From Chloroflexota bacterium (GTDB lineage: Bacteria; Chloroflexota; FW602-bin22; JACPRP01): 49,759 nt of DNA. The stretch spans positions 1 through 49,759 of the forward strand of contig JACQUC010000123.1 in assembly GCA_016210495.1 (NCBI GenBank). The letters are read 5' to 3'. Positions 31,946-40,111 of this stretch are shown piece after piece. Within the stretch, counting starts at the first letter, position 1, and each line of letters starts with the position of its first letter. Below the pieces are notes generated by a model, which was given only the letters and a program-made list of their open reading frames with translations, had not been told where the DNA came from and made no database searches. The position numbers were made by a program, and so were the translations under genes.

Positions 31946-33418
31946 TCACTCTACCCGATAGGTTTGGTGCCCTGGTTTCCTTGGCAGATACCGGCCAATC
32001 GGCTCGCCCACCATCCGCGCCCTGGGCGCATCGGCCGGCCAATCCATCACCACGTTGCCTCTAAGAATCACCATCACGGGCCAGCCCTTCATCTGCCATC
32101 CCTCATAGATAGACCAGCCAGCCCCGCATTGAATCATCTCCCGCTTCACCTCTTTGGTCAGGTCCAAATCGACAATCACCAAATCCGCGTCGGACCCCAC
32201 TGCGATGACGCCCTTCTTGGGATAGAGGCCAAAGATCCTGGCGGGATTCTCGCAGCACAGCTCCACCATTTTCTCCAGGGATATCCTGCCCTTGTTGACT
32301 CCCTCGCTCAACATCACCGGTAGGTATGCCTCGACGCGCGAAGGGAATCCGCTGCTAGTGGCCCACATGTCTCCCTTGATCTCCATCTGCTCGCGAGACT
32401 TGCCCGTGTTGACGTGGTCAGTCCCGGAGCAGTCGACAATTCCTTCGCTGACGGCCACCCAAAGCTTCTCGATGGTCTCCCTATCGCGCAGGGGCACATT
32501 TAGTTTCCACACGTCGTTAGGAAGGGAAAGGTAGCAGGCGCTGGTCTGGCCGTAGACCTTGACCCCGTCCGCTCTCAGTTTCTGGATTACGTCCAGGGTC
32601 TCCTGAGTAGTGACGTGCTGAATGTAGAGGGGACAGCCGGTTACCTTGGCATAGTAGGCGTAGGCCCAGACGTGGCCGGCCTCGCAGAAGTGGGGAGAAC
32701 GCTCATCCCAGGCGGCCATATCCTTCCGTCCCTGTTTCTTCAAACGGTCCTCGAAGATTCTGACGATCTCCCAGTTTTCAGGATGAATCGACACAATGCC
32801 CGGCGGCCCGATGCGGGCCACGTTCTCTAGTGCTAGATAGACCGTGCCATCGTCAAAGCCTGTAAAGCCCATGTGCTTCTGGGCATGCCACTTGCTGGCC
32901 ACCTGAAGCCCCTGTTTCATGTGCAGGTAGAACTTGTAGGAGGTAACGCCGTACCGCTCGGCCAACTGGGGAATCTCCGCGACTTGCTCGTCGGTGGTGA
33001 CCACGGGCGTGAGGAAATAGTCCACCCTGGACAATCGATCCCCCAGCTCCTTGAACAGCGGCATCACTTCGCTGAAAGGCCGAATATCCTCGTCGGTGGG
33101 TGGCCAGCCGTCTTCCTCGAGTTTGATGCCGGTGCTGGACACCTGCACGCCCCAGGTGGTCACGCCGCTGGCCAGCGCGGCGCACGTTTCAGATACGAAA
33201 CCATCCTTGATAGGCCTGCTGCCCGCGAGGTGTCCCTCCGGGTCAACCAGACCCGGCAGGATGTAATTGCCACCCGCGTCGATCGTTCGCTGCGCGGGGG
33301 GCAGAGCCGATTCAGTGGCAATCGCGACGATCTTCCCCTCCGAAACGGCTACGCCGCCGGGGAAGGTTCCTGCAGGAGTGACTATTTTCCCATTGTGCAC
33401 AACCAGGTCGACGATCAT
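31946..33418 (-). CDS. hydantoinase/dihydropyrimidinase-like hydrolase (Hyd-2)
   Basis: 490 aa. Same residue pattern as Hyd-1: E61-G-H63 in place of HxH after LPGLVDP, then the Lys of TSYKFY, His of SIHPEN, His of YIQHVT, Asp of SGTDH. ATG 33418 aligns with the paralogue starts. It directly follows the DUF1989 gene, linking ring opening with urea-type nitrogen chemistry. Confidence 0.88.
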   Translation of the reverse strand: MIVDLVVHNGKIVTPAGTFPGGVAVSEGKIVAIATESALPPAQRTIDAGGNYILPGLVDPEGHLAGSRPIKDGFVSETCAALASGVTTWGVQVSSTGIKLEEDGWPPTDEDIRPFSEVMPLFKELGDRLSRVDYFLTPVVTTDEQVAEIPQLAERYGVTSYKFYLHMKQGLQVASKWHAQKHMGFTGFDDGTVYLALENVARIGPPGIVSIHPENWEIVRIFEDRLKKQGRKDMAAWDERSPHFCEAGHVWAYAYYAKVTGCPLYIQHVTTQETLDVIQKLRADGVKVYGQTSACYLSLPNDVWKLNVPLRDRETIEKLWVAVSEGIVDCSGTDHVNTGKSREQMEIKGDMWATSSGFPSRVEAYLPVMLSEGVNKGRISLEKMVELCCENPARIFGLYPKKGVIAVGSDADLVIVDLDLTKEVKREMIQCGAGWSIYEGWQMKGWPVMVILRGNVVMDWPADAPRARMVGEPIGRYLPRKPGHQTYRVE

Positions 33419-33434
33419 TTCCTACCCTCGTAGC

Positions 33435-34121
33435 TTATTCGCTCGGCATCTTCCCAGGATTGTAGATGACCACTTTCAGAAGAGTGGGATTGTAGGCGTT
33501 GCATGGGTTCCTTTCGGACGGGCAATTGGAGACTGCCATTACCAGGTCCCTCTCCGCTAAGAGGTCCACATAGTCGCCCGGTTTGCTCACCGGCTCCCTG
33601 ATTACAAAGCGGCCGTCTGCTTCGTATGGGAAATTCATGAACAGGCAGAAGCAAGCATCGACCTGGATATCATTTCTCGTAAAGCCGTAACCGCCCATAG
33701 CCGCCGCGAGGTTACCTCGACAGTTTGGCGTGGCTTCGACGCCGTAGCGCAAAGCGTTGAGCTCGGCGTTGCAGAAACCGCGACCGAAACAGTGCACCCC
33801 CACCGTATCATCAGTGATGGTAGCCATCTTGCTGCAATACCTCGAGTAAATGCTGTGTCCCCTGCTAATTCTCCAGGTTCCGTAAATACCCAACGTGTAC
33901 ACGCAGGAAGAGAAGTCTTCGAGGTTGTTCGCATCCCAAAGAATCACATCTGCTACCTGCTCGCCCTCGACGTCGATGACGCGGGCAATCTGACCCGTTT
34001 TCAGCACGCGTGCTGGCAAGTAGCCTCTTGCAGGAATCAGAATCTCCTCGACCACGTCCCCCGGCACATCCGCTTTCTGCGCTAGGTAGAGCTGTTCACG
34101 TTCTAGAGGTCCCCTGCCCAC
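33435..34121 (-). CDS. DUF1989 / urea carboxylase-associated family protein
   Basis: 228 aa, GTG start with GGAGG upstream. The sequence matches the pattern of urea amidolyase-associated proteins: an N-terminal beta-rich half ('GQIARVIDVEGEQVADVILWDANN'), then DTVGVHCFGRGFCN, NCRGN and NFPYEADGR, with several conserved Cys/His residues that may bind metal. Members are often beside urea carboxylase/allophanate hydrolase genes, where guanidine and carboxyguanidine chemistry has been found; neither enzyme is in this window. Here it lies 17 bases before Hyd-2. Role inferred from context: handling a carbamoyl/urea-like product. Confidence 0.82.
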   Translation of the reverse strand: MGRGPLEREQLYLAQKADVPGDVVEEILIPARGYLPARVLKTGQIARVIDVEGEQVADVILWDANNLEDFSSCVYTLGIYGTWRISRGHSIYSRYCSKMATITDDTVGVHCFGRGFCNAELNALRYGVEATPNCRGNLAAAMGGYGFTRNDIQVDACFCLFMNFPYEADGRFVIREPVSKPGDYVDLLAERDLVMAVSNCPSERNPCNAYNPTLLKVVIYNPGKMPSE

Positions 34122-34181
34122 CGAAAAACCTCCTACCTCCTCTGAAGTAACGCGATCGGCCTGATAGCTGGCTCGCGTCTG

Positions 34182-34214
34182 TTGGAGCGTCCTGATAGCT
34201 TCTTCCCAGTGGCC
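34182..34214 (-). pseudogene. second scar of an NMT1-type binding-protein gene
   Basis: One minus-strand frame reads HWEEAIRTLQ, matching the C-terminal YWEKAIKTLQ of SBP-4; 21 of 30 bases match the 3' end of SBP-1. The ancestral stop codon position reads CAG. It lies between flavoprotein 3 and the DUF1989 gene. Short, so less certain than the scar at 29347. Confidence 0.5.
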
Positions 34215-34223
34215 GATTTGTTT

Positions 34224-35975
34224 TCATTCTCCCTTTTCCTCCAGGAAGAACTGTACGGGGTTAGGCTTTCTGCCATAGGTCTCGGGTTTGATAGGATAAC
34301 GCCAGATGGGGATGTGCTCGATGCGAATACCGATACCTGTCTCCTGACGCCTGAGGGCGATCCATTTCAGCCAGTTGTCGTCGTCTCGGTAAGGGTACTC
34401 CTCTCGATAATGCTCGCCACGACTCTCTTTTCTCTCCAGCGCTGACCTGAACACCAGCTCAGCGCACTGGACGTAGTTCCTGGCCTCGTTAGCCTTCACA
34501 AGCTCGTGGGGATTAGGCGAACACAGCTTGTCGAGGGAATTCCTCACATCTTTGAGCCGCGCCAACACTTTCCTGATCCTCTTCTCGTGCTTGAACGTGC
34601 TATATTCTGCCGGCACGGTGGTCTCCATCACGCGGGAGAAGATATCGTCCGGACCGACGCCGACCTCGCGGCCCAGGGGCGCAAAAGCCGAATCCTGCAA
34701 GCCACGAACCTGATTGGGTTTGTATGGTATTTGACCAATGGCATTGGCATATCTGGCGGCGCTCTCGCCAGCGCGATAGCCCGACACGCAGCAGTAGGCG
34801 AGATTCAGCCCTCCCACGGCGTAAATGCCGTGCGGCAGATATTTCGTCGATCCGCCCGCGCCGAAAAGTCCTGGAAGGCTGGTTTCGCAGTAGGTATTCA
34901 CCCACACACCTCCACCACCGGAGCTGCTGAATACCCCGTTAAAAGGCCCGTATTCGACCATTTGCTTACCCAGGTCCACCCCAGCCAGGTCAAACATGTG
35001 CATAAGCTGAGGGACCACGCGGCGAAGCCGGGCAAAAGCCTCCGGGGAGAAGTGCCGCATATCACAGTATATCGGGCCACGGCCTTCCAGCGCCTCCTTA
35101 CAGAATCCCTGCACGAGAATACTTTTCTTGGACCTCTCCATCAGGTCGGCATCGTATTTCTCCATAAACCTCTCGCCCAGAACGTTGACAAACCTGCCGC
35201 CCAAGCTCTGGATCATATTGAGTCCAGCGGCCAAGAACTTGCGATCCCACACCTGCAAGTGACCCGTGGTGATGAATTCCATGCCAATGAGGTCGGCACC
35301 AACTCGGAAGCCCATCGCACAGCCATCGCCAGTGATGTTGTCGACGTAGTTGCCTCCTCGCTTTGGATAGATGCAGCCCGCCGAGAGGATAGTGGCCTTA
35401 GCCTGGAAGACGTACTTATCTCCTGTGCGGGTGTGAAAACCGACAGCGCCGACAACCTTTCCCGTCGTCGGGTGCACACCGTCTGACGTCAACAGGTCGG
35501 TTACGGCCACCCTCTCTACGAGCGTTACGTTTTTCTTGAGCACCTGCTCCCGCATCTTCTCCATCAGCTTCTTGCCGTGGAACATCAGACTGCGGGTAAC
35601 CTTGTGCGCGCGCCCGACGACGCGCGCGATGTTGCCCTTGTCATCCCTCTCGAAAGCCATTCCCCAGCTATCCATCTCCTTGATACGATGTATCTGGTCA
35701 TTCAGAAGGATCTCCACCCAATCCTGATCGTTGAGAAAGTCACCCCTTTCAACAATCTCCTTCATCCACGCCCCAAGGTCGTCGTCGGGCATCGGTGCCA
35801 ACATACCGCCCGCCGCCGACGTGCTGGACCCGCTGCGGGACACGCGCGACTTGTCCACCAAGACGACGTTCTCAACAAGGTCGGCCGCCCGAATGGCTGC
35901 CCAGGTACCAGCCAAGCCGCCGCCTACTATCAGCACGTCGGCCTGGACCACTGTCCACGAAGCATCGCTTATCAT
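34224..35975 (-). CDS. FAD-dependent fumarate-reductase/AprA-like flavoprotein (flavoprotein 3)
   Basis: 583 aa. FAD motif GGGLAG at the N-terminus; SSTSAAGGM; C-terminal ESRGEHYREEYPYRDD signature with an extra tail (to FFLEEKGE). It is more divergent from flavoproteins 1 and 2 than they are from each other, and closer to AprA-type proteins in having an extended C-terminus. No ferredoxin gene adjoins it. It follows SBP-F2 by 68 bases and precedes the DUF1989/Hyd-2 pair. It probably acts on a different intermediate. Confidence 0.86.
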   Translation of the reverse strand: MISDASWTVVQADVLIVGGGLAGTWAAIRAADLVENVVLVDKSRVSRSGSSTSAAGGMLAPMPDDDLGAWMKEIVERGDFLNDQDWVEILLNDQIHRIKEMDSWGMAFERDDKGNIARVVGRAHKVTRSLMFHGKKLMEKMREQVLKKNVTLVERVAVTDLLTSDGVHPTTGKVVGAVGFHTRTGDKYVFQAKATILSAGCIYPKRGGNYVDNITGDGCAMGFRVGADLIGMEFITTGHLQVWDRKFLAAGLNMIQSLGGRFVNVLGERFMEKYDADLMERSKKSILVQGFCKEALEGRGPIYCDMRHFSPEAFARLRRVVPQLMHMFDLAGVDLGKQMVEYGPFNGVFSSSGGGGVWVNTYCETSLPGLFGAGGSTKYLPHGIYAVGGLNLAYCCVSGYRAGESAARYANAIGQIPYKPNQVRGLQDSAFAPLGREVGVGPDDIFSRVMETTVPAEYSTFKHEKRIRKVLARLKDVRNSLDKLCSPNPHELVKANEARNYVQCAELVFRSALERKESRGEHYREEYPYRDDDNWLKWIALRRQETGIGIRIEHIPIWRYPIKPETYGRKPNPVQFFLEEKGE

Positions 35976-36043
35976 CTATGAAGAGTTCCCCTTAAGCCTG
36001 GTCCACGTTACCACCGGAACCTGGGCCGATCCTCGGCGATCAG

Positions 36044-37195
36044 CTATTTTAGGCCCAGGATCTTATCATACTTCTGCTGCAGCGACGGCCACCTCTTCAG
36101 CTCGAAATCCAAACTCTTCCAGAAAACATCCTTCCCTTTGACCCATTCCGCCATAGGTCCCGCAACGAAGGGAGAGCCTGTCTTGTCTTCGTCCCACCAT
36201 ATCTGCTGAGCCTCAAGGGTTAACTGGAAGCCGGTAAACAGCTTGGCGGCGTTCGGGTACTTGGCCGTCTTCGGTATCGCCAGCATAAACGTGCTGGTCG
36301 GCAGCGGCGCTATACCCTCGACAGCGCGGACTGGTGCGCCTTTTTCCATCGCCTTGAGGATCGCCGAGCCCATGATGTGGGGCGTCATGGAATATTCACC
36401 ACTCGCGATCTGAGGCACGACCTGGTAGGCTCTGGCGAAGACAGGGTTCTGCCGGGCTATTCCCTCCACGAAAGCCGTCGTTCGCTCCTCCCCCCAAACC
36501 TCTACAAACTCCGCCCAAACACCGCCGGTGTCGTGGTGCACTAGGTTCCCCGTCCATTTAGGATCGTGAAAATCCTCCCAGCGCCGAGGGAGGTCGCCCG
36601 GCCTAACCAGGTTGAAGTTGTAAGCAGGGGCCTTAACCGTGCTGTTTATGAAAAGCAACGCTCCATCCAACAACACCGCTTTCGGGGAGATGTACGGGAA
36701 CGTCCCGACCCAGTCGTACTTGGCAAGCACCCCATCGTCGACCATCGGCGCTAACGCGCCGACGAAAGCGTGAATGACATCCCAACTGGGCTCAGCGCCA
36801 GTCTTCAGCTCCATCACCATCTTTGATGTGGCCTCCCGCATGCTCGAGACGAGGGTGATGTCCACCTTGAGGTTCAAGCCGTATTTCTTGTTGAACGCAT
36901 CCGCGAGACGCTGCGCCCCTTTCTCCCCGAGGTCGCCCGTCAGCGCTGCCCTCACCGCTCCGTCCTTCCGTGCTCCCTCGATAAGCTGCTCCAGCGCGCT
37001 GGGCTTGGCAGCCTCCTTTGCCACTGGAGCGGGCGACGTCTTGGCCACAGGAGTAGCCTCCGCCTTGGATGGCGGCGGGCTGACGGTGGCTTTCGGCATT
37101 ACCGTCGGCGTAGGTACTGGTGCAGCAGGCGCACAGGCCGCAAAAAGAACTAGGATTGTCGCGAACATCACAATTGAAAACCCTCTCGTTGACAC
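36044..37195 (-). CDS. iron/polyamine-type ABC substrate-binding lipoprotein (SBP-F2)
   Basis: 383 aa from GTG 37195, which follows AAGGAGG; the upstream in-frame ATG has no such site. Signal with good lipobox FAAC. Mature domain parallels SBP-F1 almost throughout (LIEGARKDGAVRAALTGDLG, RRWEDFHDPKWTGNLVHHD), so the two are duplicates. It lies between UbiD-4 and flavoprotein 3. No cognate permease is in the window. Confidence 0.88.
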   Translation of the reverse strand: MSTRGFSIVMFATILVLFAACAPAAPVPTPTVMPKATVSPPPSKAEATPVAKTSPAPVAKEAAKPSALEQLIEGARKDGAVRAALTGDLGEKGAQRLADAFNKKYGLNLKVDITLVSSMREATSKMVMELKTGAEPSWDVIHAFVGALAPMVDDGVLAKYDWVGTFPYISPKAVLLDGALLFINSTVKAPAYNFNLVRPGDLPRRWEDFHDPKWTGNLVHHDTGGVWAEFVEVWGEERTTAFVEGIARQNPVFARAYQVVPQIASGEYSMTPHIMGSAILKAMEKGAPVRAVEGIAPLPTSTFMLAIPKTAKYPNAAKLFTGFQLTLEAQQIWWDEDKTGSPFVAGPMAEWVKGKDVFWKSLDFELKRWPSLQQKYDKILGLK

Positions 37196-37264
37196 AGTCT
37201 GCCTCCTTTGATCTGTGAACGCAACTCCGCACAAGGCCGGACACCATACCGAACTCGGCTTTGC

Positions 37265-38692
37265 CTACGGCCGAGTCAGTTCGCCGTCCCACTTCACCCT
37301 GGTAGCCGCCCTTAGTTCCTCGCTCACCGCCGCGACCGCCGGGAATTCGTCTCGCCACTCGAATGGGCGACAAGCGTCTATGATGGCCCGCGAGCTGAAC
37401 TGCTTATGTCCCCAGGGCAGCGCCGGGTCTATCGGCGATCCTCGGCCGCGCTTGGATACCTCGATAGACTTCTCTGGATCGGTGCGGGTGCACACGGCCC
37501 ACATCACCTCGTTCAGGTCCCCCACGTCGATGTCGTCGTCCACCACAATTGTGTACCGGCCCATATGGATGCCGGCGTGGCAGAACGTGGCGATGTGGGC
37601 CGCCTGTCTGGCATGGCCTGGGTAGCGCTGTTTTATCGATACCACTGTCAAAAAACGCGGACCGCCGACTTCGAGGCACCAGACGGCCACGACATCCGGC
37701 ACCCCAGCCTTCTCCAGTTCGTCGTGAATGATCGCCGACCTAATAAGGTTCTGATGTATGGTCGGGGCGTTCACGGCCTTTTCGTGAAAGTTGCCCAGGA
37801 TGATGGGGTCGTTGCGATGATAGATAGCCTTTACCACCATGCCCGGCTCGTCTTTCAAGCCGCCCCCGTAGTAGCCCGTCCACTCTCCAAAGGGGCCCTC
37901 CCCGAAATTGCGGTCTGGCAAGAACTCTCCTTCCAGGACGATCTCGGCGCTAGCGGGTAAGGGCAGACCGGTGCACGGACCTTTCACGACCTCGATTGGC
38001 TTACCTTTGATGCCACCCGCATAGTCGTACTCGCTCACCCCGTACGGCACCTCCAGGGAGGCTGCCATGAAGAGTACCGGGTCGTGCCCTACGGAGATGG
38101 CCACTGGACATGGCTTTCCCTGATCAAAGTATTTGTTACGCTGGATCAAGCCGTGCTTCCCCGTCGATAGAGAAAGGACGACGTGGTTCTGGTCCACCAC
38201 CATCACGCGATACGTGCCAAAGTTGACCCACCCGTTATCAGGGTCCTGGGTAATTACCGCCGTGGCCGTGCCGACATAGCGCCCACCATCCCCTGCGTGC
38301 CAGAAGGGCGAAGGGAATTCAAGCAGGTCCACATCCTTCCCCGTATGAACGTTCTCCATAACTGGGCCGCCGTCCACCAGACTGGGCTTGACGAGAGAGA
38401 ACTCTTTCAGCTTCTTCCGCCACAGCTCCACGTACTCGCGCTTGGCCAGGCTGAGTGGCATACCCGAAGTAAGCGCGATCCGTTTGAGGGATGCCAGGGG
38501 ATTGACCAGAATGCGATAACCGGCAGGATAGCCCTTCAATTTGTCGAACAGCAGGGTGGGGCAGTTCTCGGTGGGGCTTGCCAATGCGCACAATGCCCCA
38601 ACTTCAAGATTCCAGTCGGCCCCATGGAAGTGTTTCACCTCCTTCAGGTCTTCTACCTCTTGCATCCAGCCCCGTAGGTCGCGATAGCTCAT
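37265..38692 (-). CDS. UbiD family prFMN-dependent decarboxylase (UbiD-4)
   Basis: 475 aa, close paralogue of UbiD-1 and UbiD-3, with N157, H180, E221, R162, E265 and E270 conserved. ATG 38692 has GGAGG upstream. Unlike UbiD-1 and UbiD-3 no ferredoxin precedes it; the 201 bases upstream contain a short stretch resembling a flavoprotein 3' end. It is 69 bases before SBP-F2 and downstream of SBP-4. Confidence 0.92.
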   Translation of the reverse strand: MSYRDLRGWMQEVEDLKEVKHFHGADWNLEVGALCALASPTENCPTLLFDKLKGYPAGYRILVNPLASLKRIALTSGMPLSLAKREYVELWRKKLKEFSLVKPSLVDGGPVMENVHTGKDVDLLEFPSPFWHAGDGGRYVGTATAVITQDPDNGWVNFGTYRVMVVDQNHVVLSLSTGKHGLIQRNKYFDQGKPCPVAISVGHDPVLFMAASLEVPYGVSEYDYAGGIKGKPIEVVKGPCTGLPLPASAEIVLEGEFLPDRNFGEGPFGEWTGYYGGGLKDEPGMVVKAIYHRNDPIILGNFHEKAVNAPTIHQNLIRSAIIHDELEKAGVPDVVAVWCLEVGGPRFLTVVSIKQRYPGHARQAAHIATFCHAGIHMGRYTIVVDDDIDVGDLNEVMWAVCTRTDPEKSIEVSKRGRGSPIDPALPWGHKQFSSRAIIDACRPFEWRDEFPAVAAVSEELRAATRVKWDGELTRP

Positions 38693-38893
38693 GTTGCTAC
38701 CTCCGCGGATGCTACGCCAACCCTCTTGCTACCTCGGCACATAGAGCCTGAGCATTGTCCTACAGGCAGTGTACGACGCTCCGCCCACAGACATTCTCTC
38801 CGTTCGCTCTCTCCGTCCAGCTATTTCACGGGCCGTCGCGGATCTCGTGCAACGGCCTTGGCTCAGGCTCTCAGTCTGAGGCTTCCTGCTCTG

Positions 38894-39943
38894 CTACTGA
38901 AGCGTCTTGATTGCCTTTTCCCAGTAGGTGGAGTTGATGTACTTCTCCACCTTTGGAAGCGGTGCCTTAAGCTCTCCGCGCTCTGCCATAGCATCAATAT
39001 TGGCCTGAAGTCCCTTCACGTTAATCGCAGCGTCCTTATCCCAGACAGCCGCGTTCACGAACGCCTCGTAAACCTGTTTGGCGTATTTCTCCTCGAGCTT
39101 GAGGCGCTGCTGCACGATGGATATGGCATCGCCCGCGTTCTTGGGATCGTATACCCATCTGAAACCTTTGATGAACCCTCGGGTGAGTGCCACCAGCACG
39201 CTTTCGTTCTTCTCGGCCCAGTCTTTCCTCACCACGGGTGTATCCCAGGCATAGGCCTTTATGGTGTTGGTAGTCGTGTCCAACCTGTTGTAGCCTTCGT
39301 CGATGATCTGCTGGTCTTGAGGAGGGCCCAAGAGAGCTGCCGCGACCGACCCAGACTTGAGGGCTGCCGACCGCTCAGGCGTCCCGCCTACCTGCACGAG
39401 GTCATAGTCCTTCCCGTCCGTCAGGCCGTTGGCCCCCATCATCTTCCGCGTGAAGAACGCGTCGCCCGAGCTCACGGTGCTGACGGCAATCAGCTTGCCC
39501 TTCAAGTCGTTGTAGGTTTTCACGGTCTTTGGGGTAACGAGACTGTACAAAGGGATATTGACGCCGCCCAAGAATATAGTGAGTTTCTCCCCGCTTTCAA
39601 TTGCCCTCATTGCCGTGTCAGGAGTATACATAGCAACTTCTAGAGAGCCGCCGATTAGCGCGGCGAACATTTTGTCCCCGGTAGAGATGAACATTACGTC
39701 GAGATCGATGTTCTCTTGCTTCAGGAAGCCCTTGTCCATAGCGGCATAGATCGGTAGGCTGTTGGCACTCGGGTATGCCAGCGCGAATTTCAGGGTTGTA
39801 GGTTGCGCAACAGCCTTCGGTTCCGCTGGCTTGGGCTCGGCCGCCTTGGGCGGCGGTGGCGCCGCCGCGGGCGCGCAGGCGGCTAAAAGTACTGCCAGAG
39901 TAGCCAGAACACCGATTAGAATACGTACGCTTCTTGTCCTCAT
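38894..39943 (-). CDS. NMT1/ThiY-type ABC substrate-binding lipoprotein (SBP-4)
   Basis: 349 aa. Lipobox LLAAC, Pro-rich linker, NMT1 fold (AAMDKGFLKQENIDLDVM), end TYWEKAIKTLQ. It is closest to SBP-1 (shared FISTGDKM/YISTGDKM, LKSGSV, PPQDQQ), so SBP-1 and SBP-4 form one ligand class and SBP-2/SBP-3 another. GAGGAG precedes the start. It follows Hyd-3. Confidence 0.9.
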   Translation of the reverse strand: MRTRSVRILIGVLATLAVLLAACAPAAAPPPPKAAEPKPAEPKAVAQPTTLKFALAYPSANSLPIYAAMDKGFLKQENIDLDVMFISTGDKMFAALIGGSLEVAMYTPDTAMRAIESGEKLTIFLGGVNIPLYSLVTPKTVKTYNDLKGKLIAVSTVSSGDAFFTRKMMGANGLTDGKDYDLVQVGGTPERSAALKSGSVAAALLGPPQDQQIIDEGYNRLDTTTNTIKAYAWDTPVVRKDWAEKNESVLVALTRGFIKGFRWVYDPKNAGDAISIVQQRLKLEEKYAKQVYEAFVNAAVWDKDAAINVKGLQANIDAMAERGELKAPLPKVEKYINSTYWEKAIKTLQ

Positions 39944-40111
39944 TGCAGACTCTCCTCTTTTCTATTTACGCTTTTTTGGAAGACCTGCTTCTGTCGCGGC
40001 GAAGGTATCCTGTCTGATCCGCGTGCGTTTGGTGTGCATCCCAGCTCTAAGCCAGCAACAACGTTTCATCTCTTTGGAACGATAATCCGCCCGTCCCCGC
40101 CCTGCCAAGCA

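Noticed and set aside
19968..35975. Respiratory succinate dehydrogenase/fumarate reductase
   Set aside because: No membrane anchor or SdhB-type iron-sulfur subunit; partners are a small AprB-like ferredoxin and catabolic enzymes.
8158..38692. UbiD proteins as ubiquinone biosynthesis enzymes
   Set aside because: Four paralogues amid transport and hydrolase genes, no other ubi genes.
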